From: Firmicutes bacterium UBA5389
Lineage (GTDB): Bacteria; Bacillota; DTU025
DNA length: 49,450 nucleotides
Reading direction: 5' to 3'
Assembly (NCBI GenBank): GCA_002409965.1
Contig: DHON01000012.1
Coordinates: 1,698-51,147 of the forward strand
In this document: piece by piece, positions 16,823 to 24,208 of the stretch
Layout: the number at the start of each line of letters is the position of its first letter
Position numbering within the stretch: the stretch's first letter is position 1
Program-made: the position numbers and the translations under genes
Notes under the pieces: generated by a model
What the model was told of the DNA's origin: nothing
The model's input: only the letters and a program-made list of their open reading frames with translations
Database searches by the model: none

Positions 16823-17427
16823 TCTCGCAGCTCCGTGGGAGAGTTGTGGGCATTGACCGCGGCGCTCTCATCATCGATGTGGGAGGCGTGGGCTTCCGCG
16901 TGTCCGCAACCGCCGGCGCCAGGGCCGCGGCGGGGTCCACCGGAAGCGAGGCGCGTCTATTCACTGAGATGGTGGTCAAGGAGGATTGCATTGACCTGTA
17001 TGGATTCGAGACGGCCGACGAGCGTGAGTTGTTCGGCATTCTCCGTGAGGTCAAGGGTGTAGGCCCCAAGACCGCGCTGTCGATACTGTCCGCCCTCAGC
17101 GCCGAGCGACTTGTGATGGCAGTCTCTACAGGTGATGTCCACACGCTGGCGTCTGCGCCCGGGGTGGGGAAACGGACTGCAGAGCGTCTGGCAATGGAGC
17201 TGCGCGACAAAGTGGGGCGGTTCGCGGTTGAAGGAATCCCCGATCCAATTCGGGCGGCGGGGGTGGGCGGCGGTGCATCGGGAGACGCAACGGCTGCCCT
17301 GTTGGCCCTGGGCTATTCGACAGGCGAGGCCGACCGGGCGGTGGCTGCGGCCGTGGCCGCAGGCTACACCGACAACGCATCGGCTATTATCAGGGCAGCG
17401 CTCGCCAGGCTGTCTCGGGCTGAATGA
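16819..17427 (+). CDS. ruvA: Holliday junction DNA helicase subunit RuvA
   Basis: 202 residues. RuvA binds the four-way junction and loads RuvB. The N-terminal OB fold (MISQLRGRVVGIDRGALIID), two helix-hairpin-helix motifs (LREVKGVGPKTALSILSALS and SAPGVGKRTAERLAMELRDK) and the C-terminal RuvB-binding three-helix domain (AALLALGYSTGEADRAVAAA) are all present. Starts within the ruvC stop codon; ruvB follows 27 bases later. Confidence 0.98.
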   Translation: MISQLRGRVVGIDRGALIIDVGGVGFRVSATAGARAAAGSTGSEARLFTEMVVKEDCIDLYGFETADERELFGILREVKGVGPKTALSILSALSAERLVMAVSTGDVHTLASAPGVGKRTAERLAMELRDKVGRFAVEGIPDPIRAAGVGGGASGDATAALLALGYSTGEADRAVAAAVAAGYTDNASAIIRAALARLSRAE

Positions 17428-17454
17428 GCCGGCTGATCGGAGGGGCTAAGGGCG

Positions 17455-18474
17455 ATGGATGACAGAGTAGTCGCAGGGGACCGCACTGACGAGGACCGCG
17501 GGGCTGAGCTCAGCCTTCGGCCCCGTCGACTGTCGGAGTTCATAGGTCAGGACCGAGTCAAAGACAGCATGTCCATCTTCATCGAAGCGGCCCGGGGCAG
17601 GGAAGAACCCCTCGACCACGTGCTGCTGTACGGCCCGCCGGGGTTGGGCAAGACCACGCTCGCCGCCATCATATCATATGAGATGGGCGTCAGGCTGAGA
17701 GTGACTTCAGGCCCGGCCATCGAGCGCGCCGGCGACCTGGCTGCTATCCTGACCAACCTCAGCTCCGGCGATGTGCTGTTCATCGATGAGATCCACAGGC
17801 TGAGCCGCGCGGTCGAGGAAGTGCTATATCCCGCCATGGAAGACTACGCGCTCGACATCATCATCGGCAAAGGCCCATCAGCCAGGTCCATCCGGATAGA
17901 CTTGCCCCGGTTCACCCTAGTGGGCGCCACAACACGCACCGGTCTGATATCTTCCCCCTTGCGTGACAGATTCGGAGTTGTCCATCGCCTTGAGTTCTAT
18001 TCAGTGGACGACCTGTCTGCCATCGTCTGCAAATCCGCCGGCAAGCTTGGCATAGCCATACACCCGGAAGGAGCGCGCGAGATAGCAAGGCGGTCGCGGG
18101 GAACCCCGCGCGTAGCCAACCGCATGCTGAGAAGGGTGCGCGACTATGCGCAGGTCCGAGCGGACGGGACGATCACGCCGGAAACGGCGGCGGAGGCGCT
18201 GTCCATGTTCGAAGTGGATCAGCTGGGCCTGGACCGTCTTGACAGGAGGATCTTGCTCACCATAATCGACAAGTTCGGCGGAGGTCCCGTTGGAGTGGAG
18301 ACCATCGCTGCGTCCATAAGCGAGGAGAGGGACACCATAGAAGACGTCTACGAGCCATACCTGATGCAACTCGGGTTCCTTGACCGCACGCCGAGGGGTC
18401 GCGTTGCGACGGCCAGGGCATACGAGCACGTCGGCCGGGAGCTTCCCCATGATGGGCAGGCGACGCTACTATGA
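17455..18474 (+). CDS. ruvB: Holliday junction DNA helicase subunit RuvB
   Basis: 339 residues. RuvB is the hexameric AAA+ motor for branch migration. Motifs: LRPRRLSEFIGQDRVK at the N-terminus, Walker A GPPGLGKTTLA, Walker B LFIDEIHRLS, sensor GATTRTG, the arginine finger SSPLRDRFGVVHRLEFY, and the C-terminal winged helix (DNA-binding) GGPVGVETIAASISEE. ATG 17455 follows GGAGGGGC. Its stop codon overlaps the start of queH (ATGA). Confidence 0.99.
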   Translation: MDDRVVAGDRTDEDRGAELSLRPRRLSEFIGQDRVKDSMSIFIEAARGREEPLDHVLLYGPPGLGKTTLAAIISYEMGVRLRVTSGPAIERAGDLAAILTNLSSGDVLFIDEIHRLSRAVEEVLYPAMEDYALDIIIGKGPSARSIRIDLPRFTLVGATTRTGLISSPLRDRFGVVHRLEFYSVDDLSAIVCKSAGKLGIAIHPEGAREIARRSRGTPRVANRMLRRVRDYAQVRADGTITPETAAEALSMFEVDQLGLDRLDRRILLTIIDKFGGGPVGVETIAASISEERDTIEDVYEPYLMQLGFLDRTPRGRVATARAYEHVGRELPHDGQATLL

Positions 18475-19088
18475 AGATACTCCTCCATTCGTGTTGCGCG
18501 CCGTGTACCACATACTGCCTCAACACCCTGCGCGCCGATGGACACGAAGTGAGCGGATACTTCTTCAACCCGAACATACACCCGTACACCGAATTTCGCC
18601 GGCGGCTTGATACCTTCCGGGAGTACTGCTCGGCTGTGAGGCACGATGCGACCATCGATGAAACCTACGGACTCCGGCAGTTTCTGTCCGGAATCGGGTC
18701 GGACGTGGCCGCAAGATGCGGGCAGTGCTATCGAATGCGGCTCTATCCCGCGGCGCGGCTGGCGCGCGAGTTGGGAGCGGACGCTTTCACCACCACTCTG
18801 CTGATCAGCCCGTATCAAGACCAAGAACTCCTCGTTCGCGCGGCCGAAGAGGCGGCGCAGACCGAGGGCGTGCAGTTCGCGTACTACGACTTCCGCTCCG
18901 GATACCGCGACAGCGTGCGGATATCGCGGGAAATGGGCCTATATCGCCAGCCTTACTGTGGGTGCATATTCAGCGAGGAGGAGCGCTACTCGCCCGCGCG
19001 CCGCTGCATAGCTCGGCACGCCGGGGGGCACTGTACTGATGCGGCCCCGGCGTCCGTACGCGAGGATGATCGGATTGGCCCTTGTTAG
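18471..19088 (+). CDS. queH: epoxyqueuosine reductase QueH
   Basis: 205 residues, formerly DUF208. QueH reduces epoxyqueuosine to queuosine at tRNA position 34, the last step of queuosine synthesis, and replaces the B12-dependent QueG. The metal-binding cysteines are clear: LLHSCCAPCTTYC, ARCGQCYRMRL and QPYCGCIFSEEERY. It overlaps ruvB by 4 bases and recO by about 23 bases, so it belongs to the ruv operon. The C-terminal 30 residues after RRCIARH look unconserved and run into the recO start region. Confidence 0.93.
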   Translation: MKILLHSCCAPCTTYCLNTLRADGHEVSGYFFNPNIHPYTEFRRRLDTFREYCSAVRHDATIDETYGLRQFLSGIGSDVAARCGQCYRMRLYPAARLARELGADAFTTTLLISPYQDQELLVRAAEEAAQTEGVQFAYYDFRSGYRDSVRISREMGLYRQPYCGCIFSEEERYSPARRCIARHAGGHCTDAAPASVREDDRIGPC

Positions 19089-19845
19089 ATGTGAGGGAAT
19101 AGTCCTCAAGGTCAAGGACTTCGGTGAAGCAGACAGGATACTGACGGTACTGTCGGGCTCGGACGGCAAGTTCGAGGCGCTCGCCCGGGGTGCGCGAAGG
19201 CCCAGAAGCAGGCTGGTCGGCGTGACGCAGCAGTTCTCCCAGGCTAGGTGGCTGCTCTTTAGGGGCAGGAACCTCGACACCTTGAGCTCCGCGGAGCTGG
19301 TGTCGGCCCATTCGAATCTAGGGGCTGACGTGGTCAAGATGGCTTACGCATCCTATGTAGCGGAGCTTGTCGACAAGATGACGGGCGAGCGCGAGCGCAA
19401 TGACCAGCTCTACTCGTTGGTCGTCGCGGCCTTCGATGCGCTTGATTCGGGCACTCCAGATCCGCGCATCGCGGCGCTGGCTTTCGAGATCAAGTTCATG
19501 GCGGCGACGGGCTTTCTTCCCGAACTCGGGCAGTGCGTTGTGTGCGGCGCCCCGGCCGAGCAGACGGCGTGGTTCGGACCCGAGGCCGGCGGGCTGGTGT
19601 GCGGGCGATGCCGCCCGCGCCTGCGGGATGCGGCGCCTCTGGGGCCTGCGGCCCGGGAGACCGCAAGATTGCTCCTGGCTCTGGGGTTCGACCGCATGCA
19701 GGTGCTGAAACCCCCAGGAGACGCGGTGGGGGAACTTGAGGCAGCGTTTAGGACATATGTCGATCAGCGGGCGGAGCGAAAGCTGCATTCGCTGGACTTC
19801 ATCCGCGACTTGAGAAGGATGGAGCGGGAGGGCGGTCAGAGCTGA
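19066..19845 (+). CDS. recO: DNA repair protein RecO
   Basis: 259 residues from ATG 19066. TTG 19075 (256 residues, giving ALVRCEGIVLKVKDFGEADR as the first strand) has a slightly better SD distance; ATG 19039 is also in frame. RecO loads RecA onto SSB-coated DNA together with RecR. The N-terminal OB fold ends around GVTQQFSQARWLLFRGRNLD; the middle carries the Cys4 zinc site CVVCGAP...CGRC. The gene overlaps queH and ends in TGATG, starting the DUF4342 gene. Confidence 0.95.
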   Translation: MIGLALVRCEGIVLKVKDFGEADRILTVLSGSDGKFEALARGARRPRSRLVGVTQQFSQARWLLFRGRNLDTLSSAELVSAHSNLGADVVKMAYASYVAELVDKMTGERERNDQLYSLVVAAFDALDSGTPDPRIAALAFEIKFMAATGFLPELGQCVVCGAPAEQTAWFGPEAGGLVCGRCRPRLRDAAPLGPAARETARLLLALGFDRMQVLKPPGDAVGELEAAFRTYVDQRAERKLHSLDFIRDLRRMEREGGQS

Positions 19846-20237
19846 TGAAGGTAGACCTGGATTCTATTGACCGGCTGCGCGAGAGGATCGACCTGACGTA
19901 CGAGGAGGCCGCTGCATATCTGGAGGCGGCTGGAGGCGACCTGGTGCAGGCGCTGGTGATGGCCGAACGCGATCTGGGCGCGCGGGATAACGAGGGCGAG
20001 CCCGATGAAGAAAGCTGGATCGATGCCGCGGTGTACCCTCGCTGGCGTGAGCGTGTGGCCGGCATAGTCAAGCAGAGCTCGTCGATGAGGCTGATCGTCG
20101 AGCGCGATGGCGACAGGCTGGCCAACCTGCCCGTGGCGGCAGGCCTTGTCGGCATCATCTGGGCGCCGGAACTTGCGGCGCTGGGCGCCATTGCCGCGCT
20201 GGCATCGCGCTGTACCGTCAGGTTGCAGCGGTGTTGA
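19845..20237 (+). CDS. UBA-like plus DUF4342 protein
   Basis: 130 residues. The N-terminus looks like a UBA/TS-N-type three-helix bundle (IDRLRERIDLTYEEAAAYLE, GGDLVQALVMAERDLG). The C-terminus, KQSSSMRLIVERDGDRLANL then PVAAGLVGIIWAPELAALGA, is the DUF4342 domain. Function unknown. ATG 19845 shares one base with the recO stop codon, so it is translationally coupled to recO, as in other clostridial genomes. Confidence 0.85.
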   Translation: MKVDLDSIDRLRERIDLTYEEAAAYLEAAGGDLVQALVMAERDLGARDNEGEPDEESWIDAAVYPRWRERVAGIVKQSSSMRLIVERDGDRLANLPVAAGLVGIIWAPELAALGAIAALASRCTVRLQRC

Positions 20238-20305
20238 GCTTAACGCACGCCCTAGGCACTGCCGGCGCATGTCCAGTGGGGCCTACGTGCCTGCATGGGG
20301 CGCAT

Positions 20306-20334
20306 TTGACACGTACCGACCTCTTTGCTATAGT
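20306..20334 (+). promoter_or_regulatory. strong sigma-A promoter upstream of the spoIIM-like gene
   Basis: TTGACA (20306-20311), 17-base spacer, TATAGT (20329-20334). Transcription should start near 20341. A perfect 12-base palindrome GCATTCGAATGC (20349-20360) lies just behind the start site, a possible operator. Confidence 0.8.
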
Positions 20335-20340
20335 TAGGTA

Positions 20341-20424
20341 AGCTCGGAGCATTCGAATGCGTCCGGCGCTTCGGCAACATGGCCTCTCGTCCCCCAAAGG
20401 ATCCTCAGGGGCGGGGGCTTTTTT
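20341..20424 (+). ncRNA. candidate leader RNA or small RNA ending in a terminator
   Basis: About 84 bases run from the predicted start to a T6 tract. No known riboswitch or T-box motif is recognised. The RNA contains a short hairpin GCAT-TCGA-ATGC and a CCGGCGCTTCGG element before the terminator stem. It could be an attenuated leader of the spoIIM-like/glyQS genes or a free small RNA. It is called from promoter and terminator alone. Confidence 0.35.
20384..20424 (+). terminator. intrinsic terminator or attenuator before the spoIIM-like gene
   Basis: CUCUCG-UC-CCCC (20384-20395) pairs with GGGGCGGGGG (20408-20417) across a two-base bulge and two G-U pairs, followed by C and six T (20419-20424). 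The next SD (GGAGGAGG, 20428-20435) starts 4 bases later, so transcript that reaches the gene must pass it. Confidence 0.65.
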
Positions 20425-20442
20425 CATGGAGGAGGCAGTCGG

Positions 20443-21087
20443 TTGCTCAGGACGATATCCGCCCTCTACACTCGCGCCCTTCCTCGGGCCCTCCGTGGGT
20501 ACCGAAGGTATCTCCTGTTCGCCTCGGTGCTATTCATTACGTGCGTCATCGTGGGATACAGGGGCTACCAGATCCAGGGCGAGGAGCTTCCATGGATGTT
20601 CCGCAACCTCGCGGCTCTGAGGGACTCCATGGCGGGGAAATCCCGCGGCATGCAGGTGCTGATGCTGCTCTGGAACAACCTGAGGGTATGCCTGGTATCG
20701 ACTGTCCTCGGATGGATTCTGGGGATTGTCCCCATGTTGAGCATCGGCCTAAACGGCGTGCTTATCGGCGTAGGCGCCAGGCTCATGGTCGCCCGGGGGG
20801 GATGGCCGCTCGGAATGGTCATAGCCTCGTTCTTGCCGCACGGCGTATTGGAACTGCCGGCGTTCATTGCGGGCCAGGTTGTGGGCATGCGAATGGGATT
20901 CCTCATCCCCTTGGTGTGGAGGGGACGGGCGACCACCGGGGATCTGGGGCGCGCTTTCGCTGAAGGCATCGCCATACTGCTTCTGTTCACCGTCCCGGCC
21001 TTGGCTTTGGCCGCGGCGGTTGAGCTTTCGGTGACCCCGGCTCTCATTCGCGCAATGGCTCCCGGCTATCCGGCACTGGGCCTCTAG
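20443..21087 (+). CDS. spoIIM: SpoIIM/DUF95-family integral membrane protein
   Basis: 214 residues with about five membrane segments (YLLFASVLFITCVIVGYRGY, LVSTVLGWILGIVPMLSIGL, then GMVIASFLPHGVLELPAFIA and a long hydrophobic C-terminus). The motif FLPHGVLELPA is the hallmark of the SpoIIM/DUF95 family. In Bacillus, SpoIIM works with SpoIID and SpoIIP in engulfment at sporulation; other members of the family are not sporulation proteins, so the symbol marks family membership and the role is likely but not certain. TTG 20443 is preceded by GGAGGAGG. glyQ follows 38 bases later. Confidence 0.75.
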   Translation: MLRTISALYTRALPRALRGYRRYLLFASVLFITCVIVGYRGYQIQGEELPWMFRNLAALRDSMAGKSRGMQVLMLLWNNLRVCLVSTVLGWILGIVPMLSIGLNGVLIGVGARLMVARGGWPLGMVIASFLPHGVLELPAFIAGQVVGMRMGFLIPLVWRGRATTGDLGRAFAEGIAILLLFTVPALALAAAVELSVTPALIRAMAPGYPALGL

Positions 21088-21125
21088 CGTGGCCCTCTTA
21101 GCGCTGACACGGGGAGGGAACATCG

Positions 21126-21995
21126 TTGAACTTTCAGGATTTGATACTCACCCTAGAACACTACTGGGCCCGGCGCGATGTGACCATACAGCAGCCCTAC
21201 GTAGTCGAAGTGGGCGCCGGCACTATGAGTCCGCACACCTTTCTTAGGGTCCTCGGGCCGGACGCGTGGAATGCGGCCTACGTCCAGCCGTCGCGGCGGC
21301 CGGCCGACGGCAGGTACGGCGATAACCCCAACCGTCTATTCCAGCACCATCAGTATCAAGTGATATTGAAGCCCAGCCCCGATGACGTTCAAGACATATA
21401 CCTGGGCAGTCTGGCCGAAATCGGCATAGACCCGACAGAGCACGACATCAGATTCGTGGAGGACAACTGGGAGGCGCCCACGCTGGGCGCATGGGGAACG
21501 GGCTGGGAGGTATGGCTGGACGGCATGGAGATCACTCAATTCACCTACTTCCAGCAGGTCGGAGCGATGGATGTCCGTCCTGTGTCTGCCGAGATCACCT
21601 ATGGGCTCGAACGAATCGCCATGTACCTCCAACATGTCGACGATGTATACGACCTGAAGTGGACCGGCGAGCTGACCTACGGGGATGTCTACCACCGGGC
21701 GGAATACGAGTTCTCCAAGTACGCCTTCGAGGTTGCAGATACGGGCGTTCTCCGAACCTCTTTCGAAAACTACGAGAAGGAGGCATCGCGGTGCCTCGAC
21801 GAAGATCTGGTCTTGCCGGGCTATGATTACGTACTGAAGTGCTCCCACGTCTTCAACATACTTGATGCCAGGGGAGCGTTCGGCGCCGCGGGGCGCGCTG
21901 AGTACATGGCCAGGATCAGATCGCTTGCCCGCCGTGTCGCGCGTGCCTGGGTCGACCATGGGCAGGAGGAGGCGGCGGAAAATGGCGACAGGTGA
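21126..21995 (+). CDS. glyQ: glycyl-tRNA synthetase alpha subunit
   Basis: 289 residues from TTG 21126 behind GGGGAGGG. The alpha subunit holds the class II catalytic core that makes glycyl-adenylate. Motifs: FQDLILTLEHYWARRDVTIQ, EVGAGTMSPHTFLRVLGP, the motif 2 area QHHQYQVILKPSPDDVQ and EITYGLERIAMYLQ (motif 3). It overlaps glyS by 14 bases. No glycine T-box was found upstream, unlike many Bacillota. Confidence 0.98.
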   Translation: MNFQDLILTLEHYWARRDVTIQQPYVVEVGAGTMSPHTFLRVLGPDAWNAAYVQPSRRPADGRYGDNPNRLFQHHQYQVILKPSPDDVQDIYLGSLAEIGIDPTEHDIRFVEDNWEAPTLGAWGTGWEVWLDGMEITQFTYFQQVGAMDVRPVSAEITYGLERIAMYLQHVDDVYDLKWTGELTYGDVYHRAEYEFSKYAFEVADTGVLRTSFENYEKEASRCLDEDLVLPGYDYVLKCSHVFNILDARGAFGAAGRAEYMARIRSLARRVARAWVDHGQEEAAENGDR

Positions 21996-24108
21996 GGCGA
22001 AGGCAGTGACAGACGCGGTTCTGGAAATCGGGATGGAGGAGCTGCCCGCTCGCTTCATGCGGCAGGCGCTTGCCGATGCGCGCGAATACATGCAGAAGGC
22101 GCTGGCCTCCGCCAGGCTGGAAGTCTCCGAAGTGCAATCCTACGGTACGCCGAGGAGAATCATCGTGCAGCTGTGCCAGGTGGCTCCCAGGCAGCATGAT
22201 TTGGTCCGGGAGGTCAGGGGACCGGCAGCCAGGGCTGCTTTCGATTCCGAGGGCAAGCCGACCAGGGCGGCATTGGGCTTCGCGAAGTCGGCCGGAGTCG
22301 CTGTGGACCAGTTGTCACGCAAGCCAACTCCGCAGGGAGAGTATGTTTTCGCCACAGTCGTCGAAGTGGGTCGCCCGGCAGGCTCGGTGCTGGCGGAACT
22401 GTTTCCGCAGATGATCGCAGCTTTGACCTTCCCGAAATCCATGAGGTGGGGCTCACGCGATTTCCGGTTCGCCCGCCCGATCAGGTGGATTACGGCCATG
22501 CTTGGCGAGGAAGTGATCGACTTCGACACGCATGCTGTGTCGAGCGGTCGTACTACGTGGGGCCATCGCACGCTGGCTCCGGGCGCGCACGAGATTGGGT
22601 CGGCTGAAGACTGCCTGCACCGCTTGCGCGAGCTGGGAGTGATGGCGGACCCAGGGGAGCGTGCTCGCCGCATACGCGAGCAAGCAGAAAGCCTGGCAGC
22701 GGCCATTGGAGGTCGGGCGGTGATCGACCCTGAGCTTCTGGAGGAGATCACCTTCCTCGTGGAGTGGCCCACGGCTTTTGCCGGGAGTTTCGCGCCCGAC
22801 TGCCTTGACATGCCCGAGGCGTGCGTGATTACGCCCATGCAGGATCACCAGCGCTACTTCCCGGTTCGCGATGCCGATGGGAACCTCATGCCAGTCTTCA
22901 TAGGAGTGCGTAACGGCGGAGATCACGCCATAGACGTGGTCAGAGCGGGGAATGAGAAGGTGTTGGCGGCGAGGCTGGCCGATGCGCGCTTCTTCTTCGA
23001 AGAGGACATGAGGCGTCCGCTTGTCGAGAGAGTGGACGACCTGCGCGGCGTAGTTTTCCAGGAAAGACTGGGGACAATGTACGACAAGGCGGCCCGAATC
23101 GGGCGCTTAGCATTGGAGTTGCTCCATGGGGCCGAGGATCCGGCGCTCGTGGAGACCGCCGCCATGCTCGCCAAGGCGGACCTGGTCACTGCTGTGGTTC
23201 GCGAGTTCACCGAATTGCAGGGCGTCATGGGCCGCGAATACGCGCTGCGGCAGGGGCAGGACACAGCCGTTGCCGAGGCCATATTCGAACACTACCTCCC
23301 GCGGTTTGCAGGCGATGTTCTTCCTGCCTCGCGCCTTGGGGCGGCTCTGTCCATCGCCGACAAGATCGACACGCTGACGGGCTACTTTTCCATAGGCCTC
23401 ATTCCCTCGGGCTCCGCCGACCCATATGCCCTGCGGCGTCAGGCGGCAGGGGCCGCCTCCGTGCACGGGCAGTGGAGGTTCGTGATGGAGCTGGATTCGC
23501 TTGTCGCCTGCGCTGCGGGCCTGTTTGAGCAGGCTGGGGTGATTCGAGGCGTAACGGAGCGGGCGCAAGTGATCGCGGACGTGATGGATTTCGTCCAGGC
23601 CAGGCTGAAGGTTTCCCTGGAAGAGGCCGGGTTCAGGCACGACATAGCCGACGCTGTGCTTGCGGCGGATCGCGGCCGGCCGGCGTGCGTGTTCGAGCGA
23701 GCGTACGCCGTGGCGCAGGTTGTGGACGAGGCTTGGTTTGCCGTGCTCGCCACGGCGGGCGCCAGAGTGCGAAACATCGCGCTCAATGCTCAGACAGACG
23801 CGTTCAGCCCATCGCTTTTCGACGATGGTGCCGAGCGGGCGCTGTTCGATGCGGCCAAAGCGATGGAGGCAGAGGTGCGCACATCGATCCAAGCGCGCAT
23901 GTCGGGGTTTGTGGATAGACATGCGTGTGTTTCGGCTCTCGAAAGGATGAGCGCCATAGGCCCGGTGATCGACAGGTATTTCGATGAGGTCATGGTCATG
24001 GTCGACGACGACGTGGTGCGGAGCAATCGCCTGGCGATGCTCAAGTGGCTATCCGGCATCTTGTCCATGGTCGTCGACCTGTCCAAAATAGTGTTCGCGG
24101 GCGAGTGA
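21982..24108 (+). CDS. glyS: glycyl-tRNA synthetase beta subunit
   Basis: 708 residues from ATG 21982, behind GGAGGAGGCGG; the frame is open further upstream but overlaps glyQ. The beta subunit binds tRNA-Gly. N-terminal LEIGMEELPARFMRQAL, then SYGTPRRIIV, the central PKSMRWGSRDFRFARPIRW and CVITPMQDHQRYFPVRDADG, the HD-like part and a C-terminal anticodon-binding (DALR-like) helical domain are all present. Length is normal. It ends the operon; the ppdK promoter follows. Confidence 0.98.
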   Translation: MATGEAKAVTDAVLEIGMEELPARFMRQALADAREYMQKALASARLEVSEVQSYGTPRRIIVQLCQVAPRQHDLVREVRGPAARAAFDSEGKPTRAALGFAKSAGVAVDQLSRKPTPQGEYVFATVVEVGRPAGSVLAELFPQMIAALTFPKSMRWGSRDFRFARPIRWITAMLGEEVIDFDTHAVSSGRTTWGHRTLAPGAHEIGSAEDCLHRLRELGVMADPGERARRIREQAESLAAAIGGRAVIDPELLEEITFLVEWPTAFAGSFAPDCLDMPEACVITPMQDHQRYFPVRDADGNLMPVFIGVRNGGDHAIDVVRAGNEKVLAARLADARFFFEEDMRRPLVERVDDLRGVVFQERLGTMYDKAARIGRLALELLHGAEDPALVETAAMLAKADLVTAVVREFTELQGVMGREYALRQGQDTAVAEAIFEHYLPRFAGDVLPASRLGAALSIADKIDTLTGYFSIGLIPSGSADPYALRRQAAGAASVHGQWRFVMELDSLVACAAGLFEQAGVIRGVTERAQVIADVMDFVQARLKVSLEEAGFRHDIADAVLAADRGRPACVFERAYAVAQVVDEAWFAVLATAGARVRNIALNAQTDAFSPSLFDDGAERALFDAAKAMEAEVRTSIQARMSGFVDRHACVSALERMSAIGPVIDRYFDEVMVMVDDDVVRSNRLAMLKWLSGILSMVVDLSKIVFAGE

Positions 24109-24111
24109 CCG

Positions 24112-24160
24112 CTCATGTTCATGAGATTCGCTTGAAGGAAAACTCTTAGTCGAGTAGAAT
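24112..24160 (+). promoter_or_regulatory. ppdK promoter with upstream palindrome
   Basis: TTGAAG (24132-24137), 17-base spacer, TAGAAT (24155-24160). Six bases upstream is a perfect palindrome CTCATGTTCATGAG (24112-24125), right after the glyS stop codon. It could be an operator or a weak terminator hairpin. The promoter is well supported; the role of the palindrome is open. Confidence 0.65.
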
Positions 24161-24208
24161 CTTGATTGAGTTGGCAAGAGGAGAGCAGCAATGGATAGGA
24201 GGATTGTC

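Noticed and set aside
20238..21125. Glycine T-box or glycine riboswitch before glyQ
   Set aside because: No AGGGTGG-ACCGCG sequence and no glycine aptamer core was found upstream of glyQ or the spoIIM-like gene.
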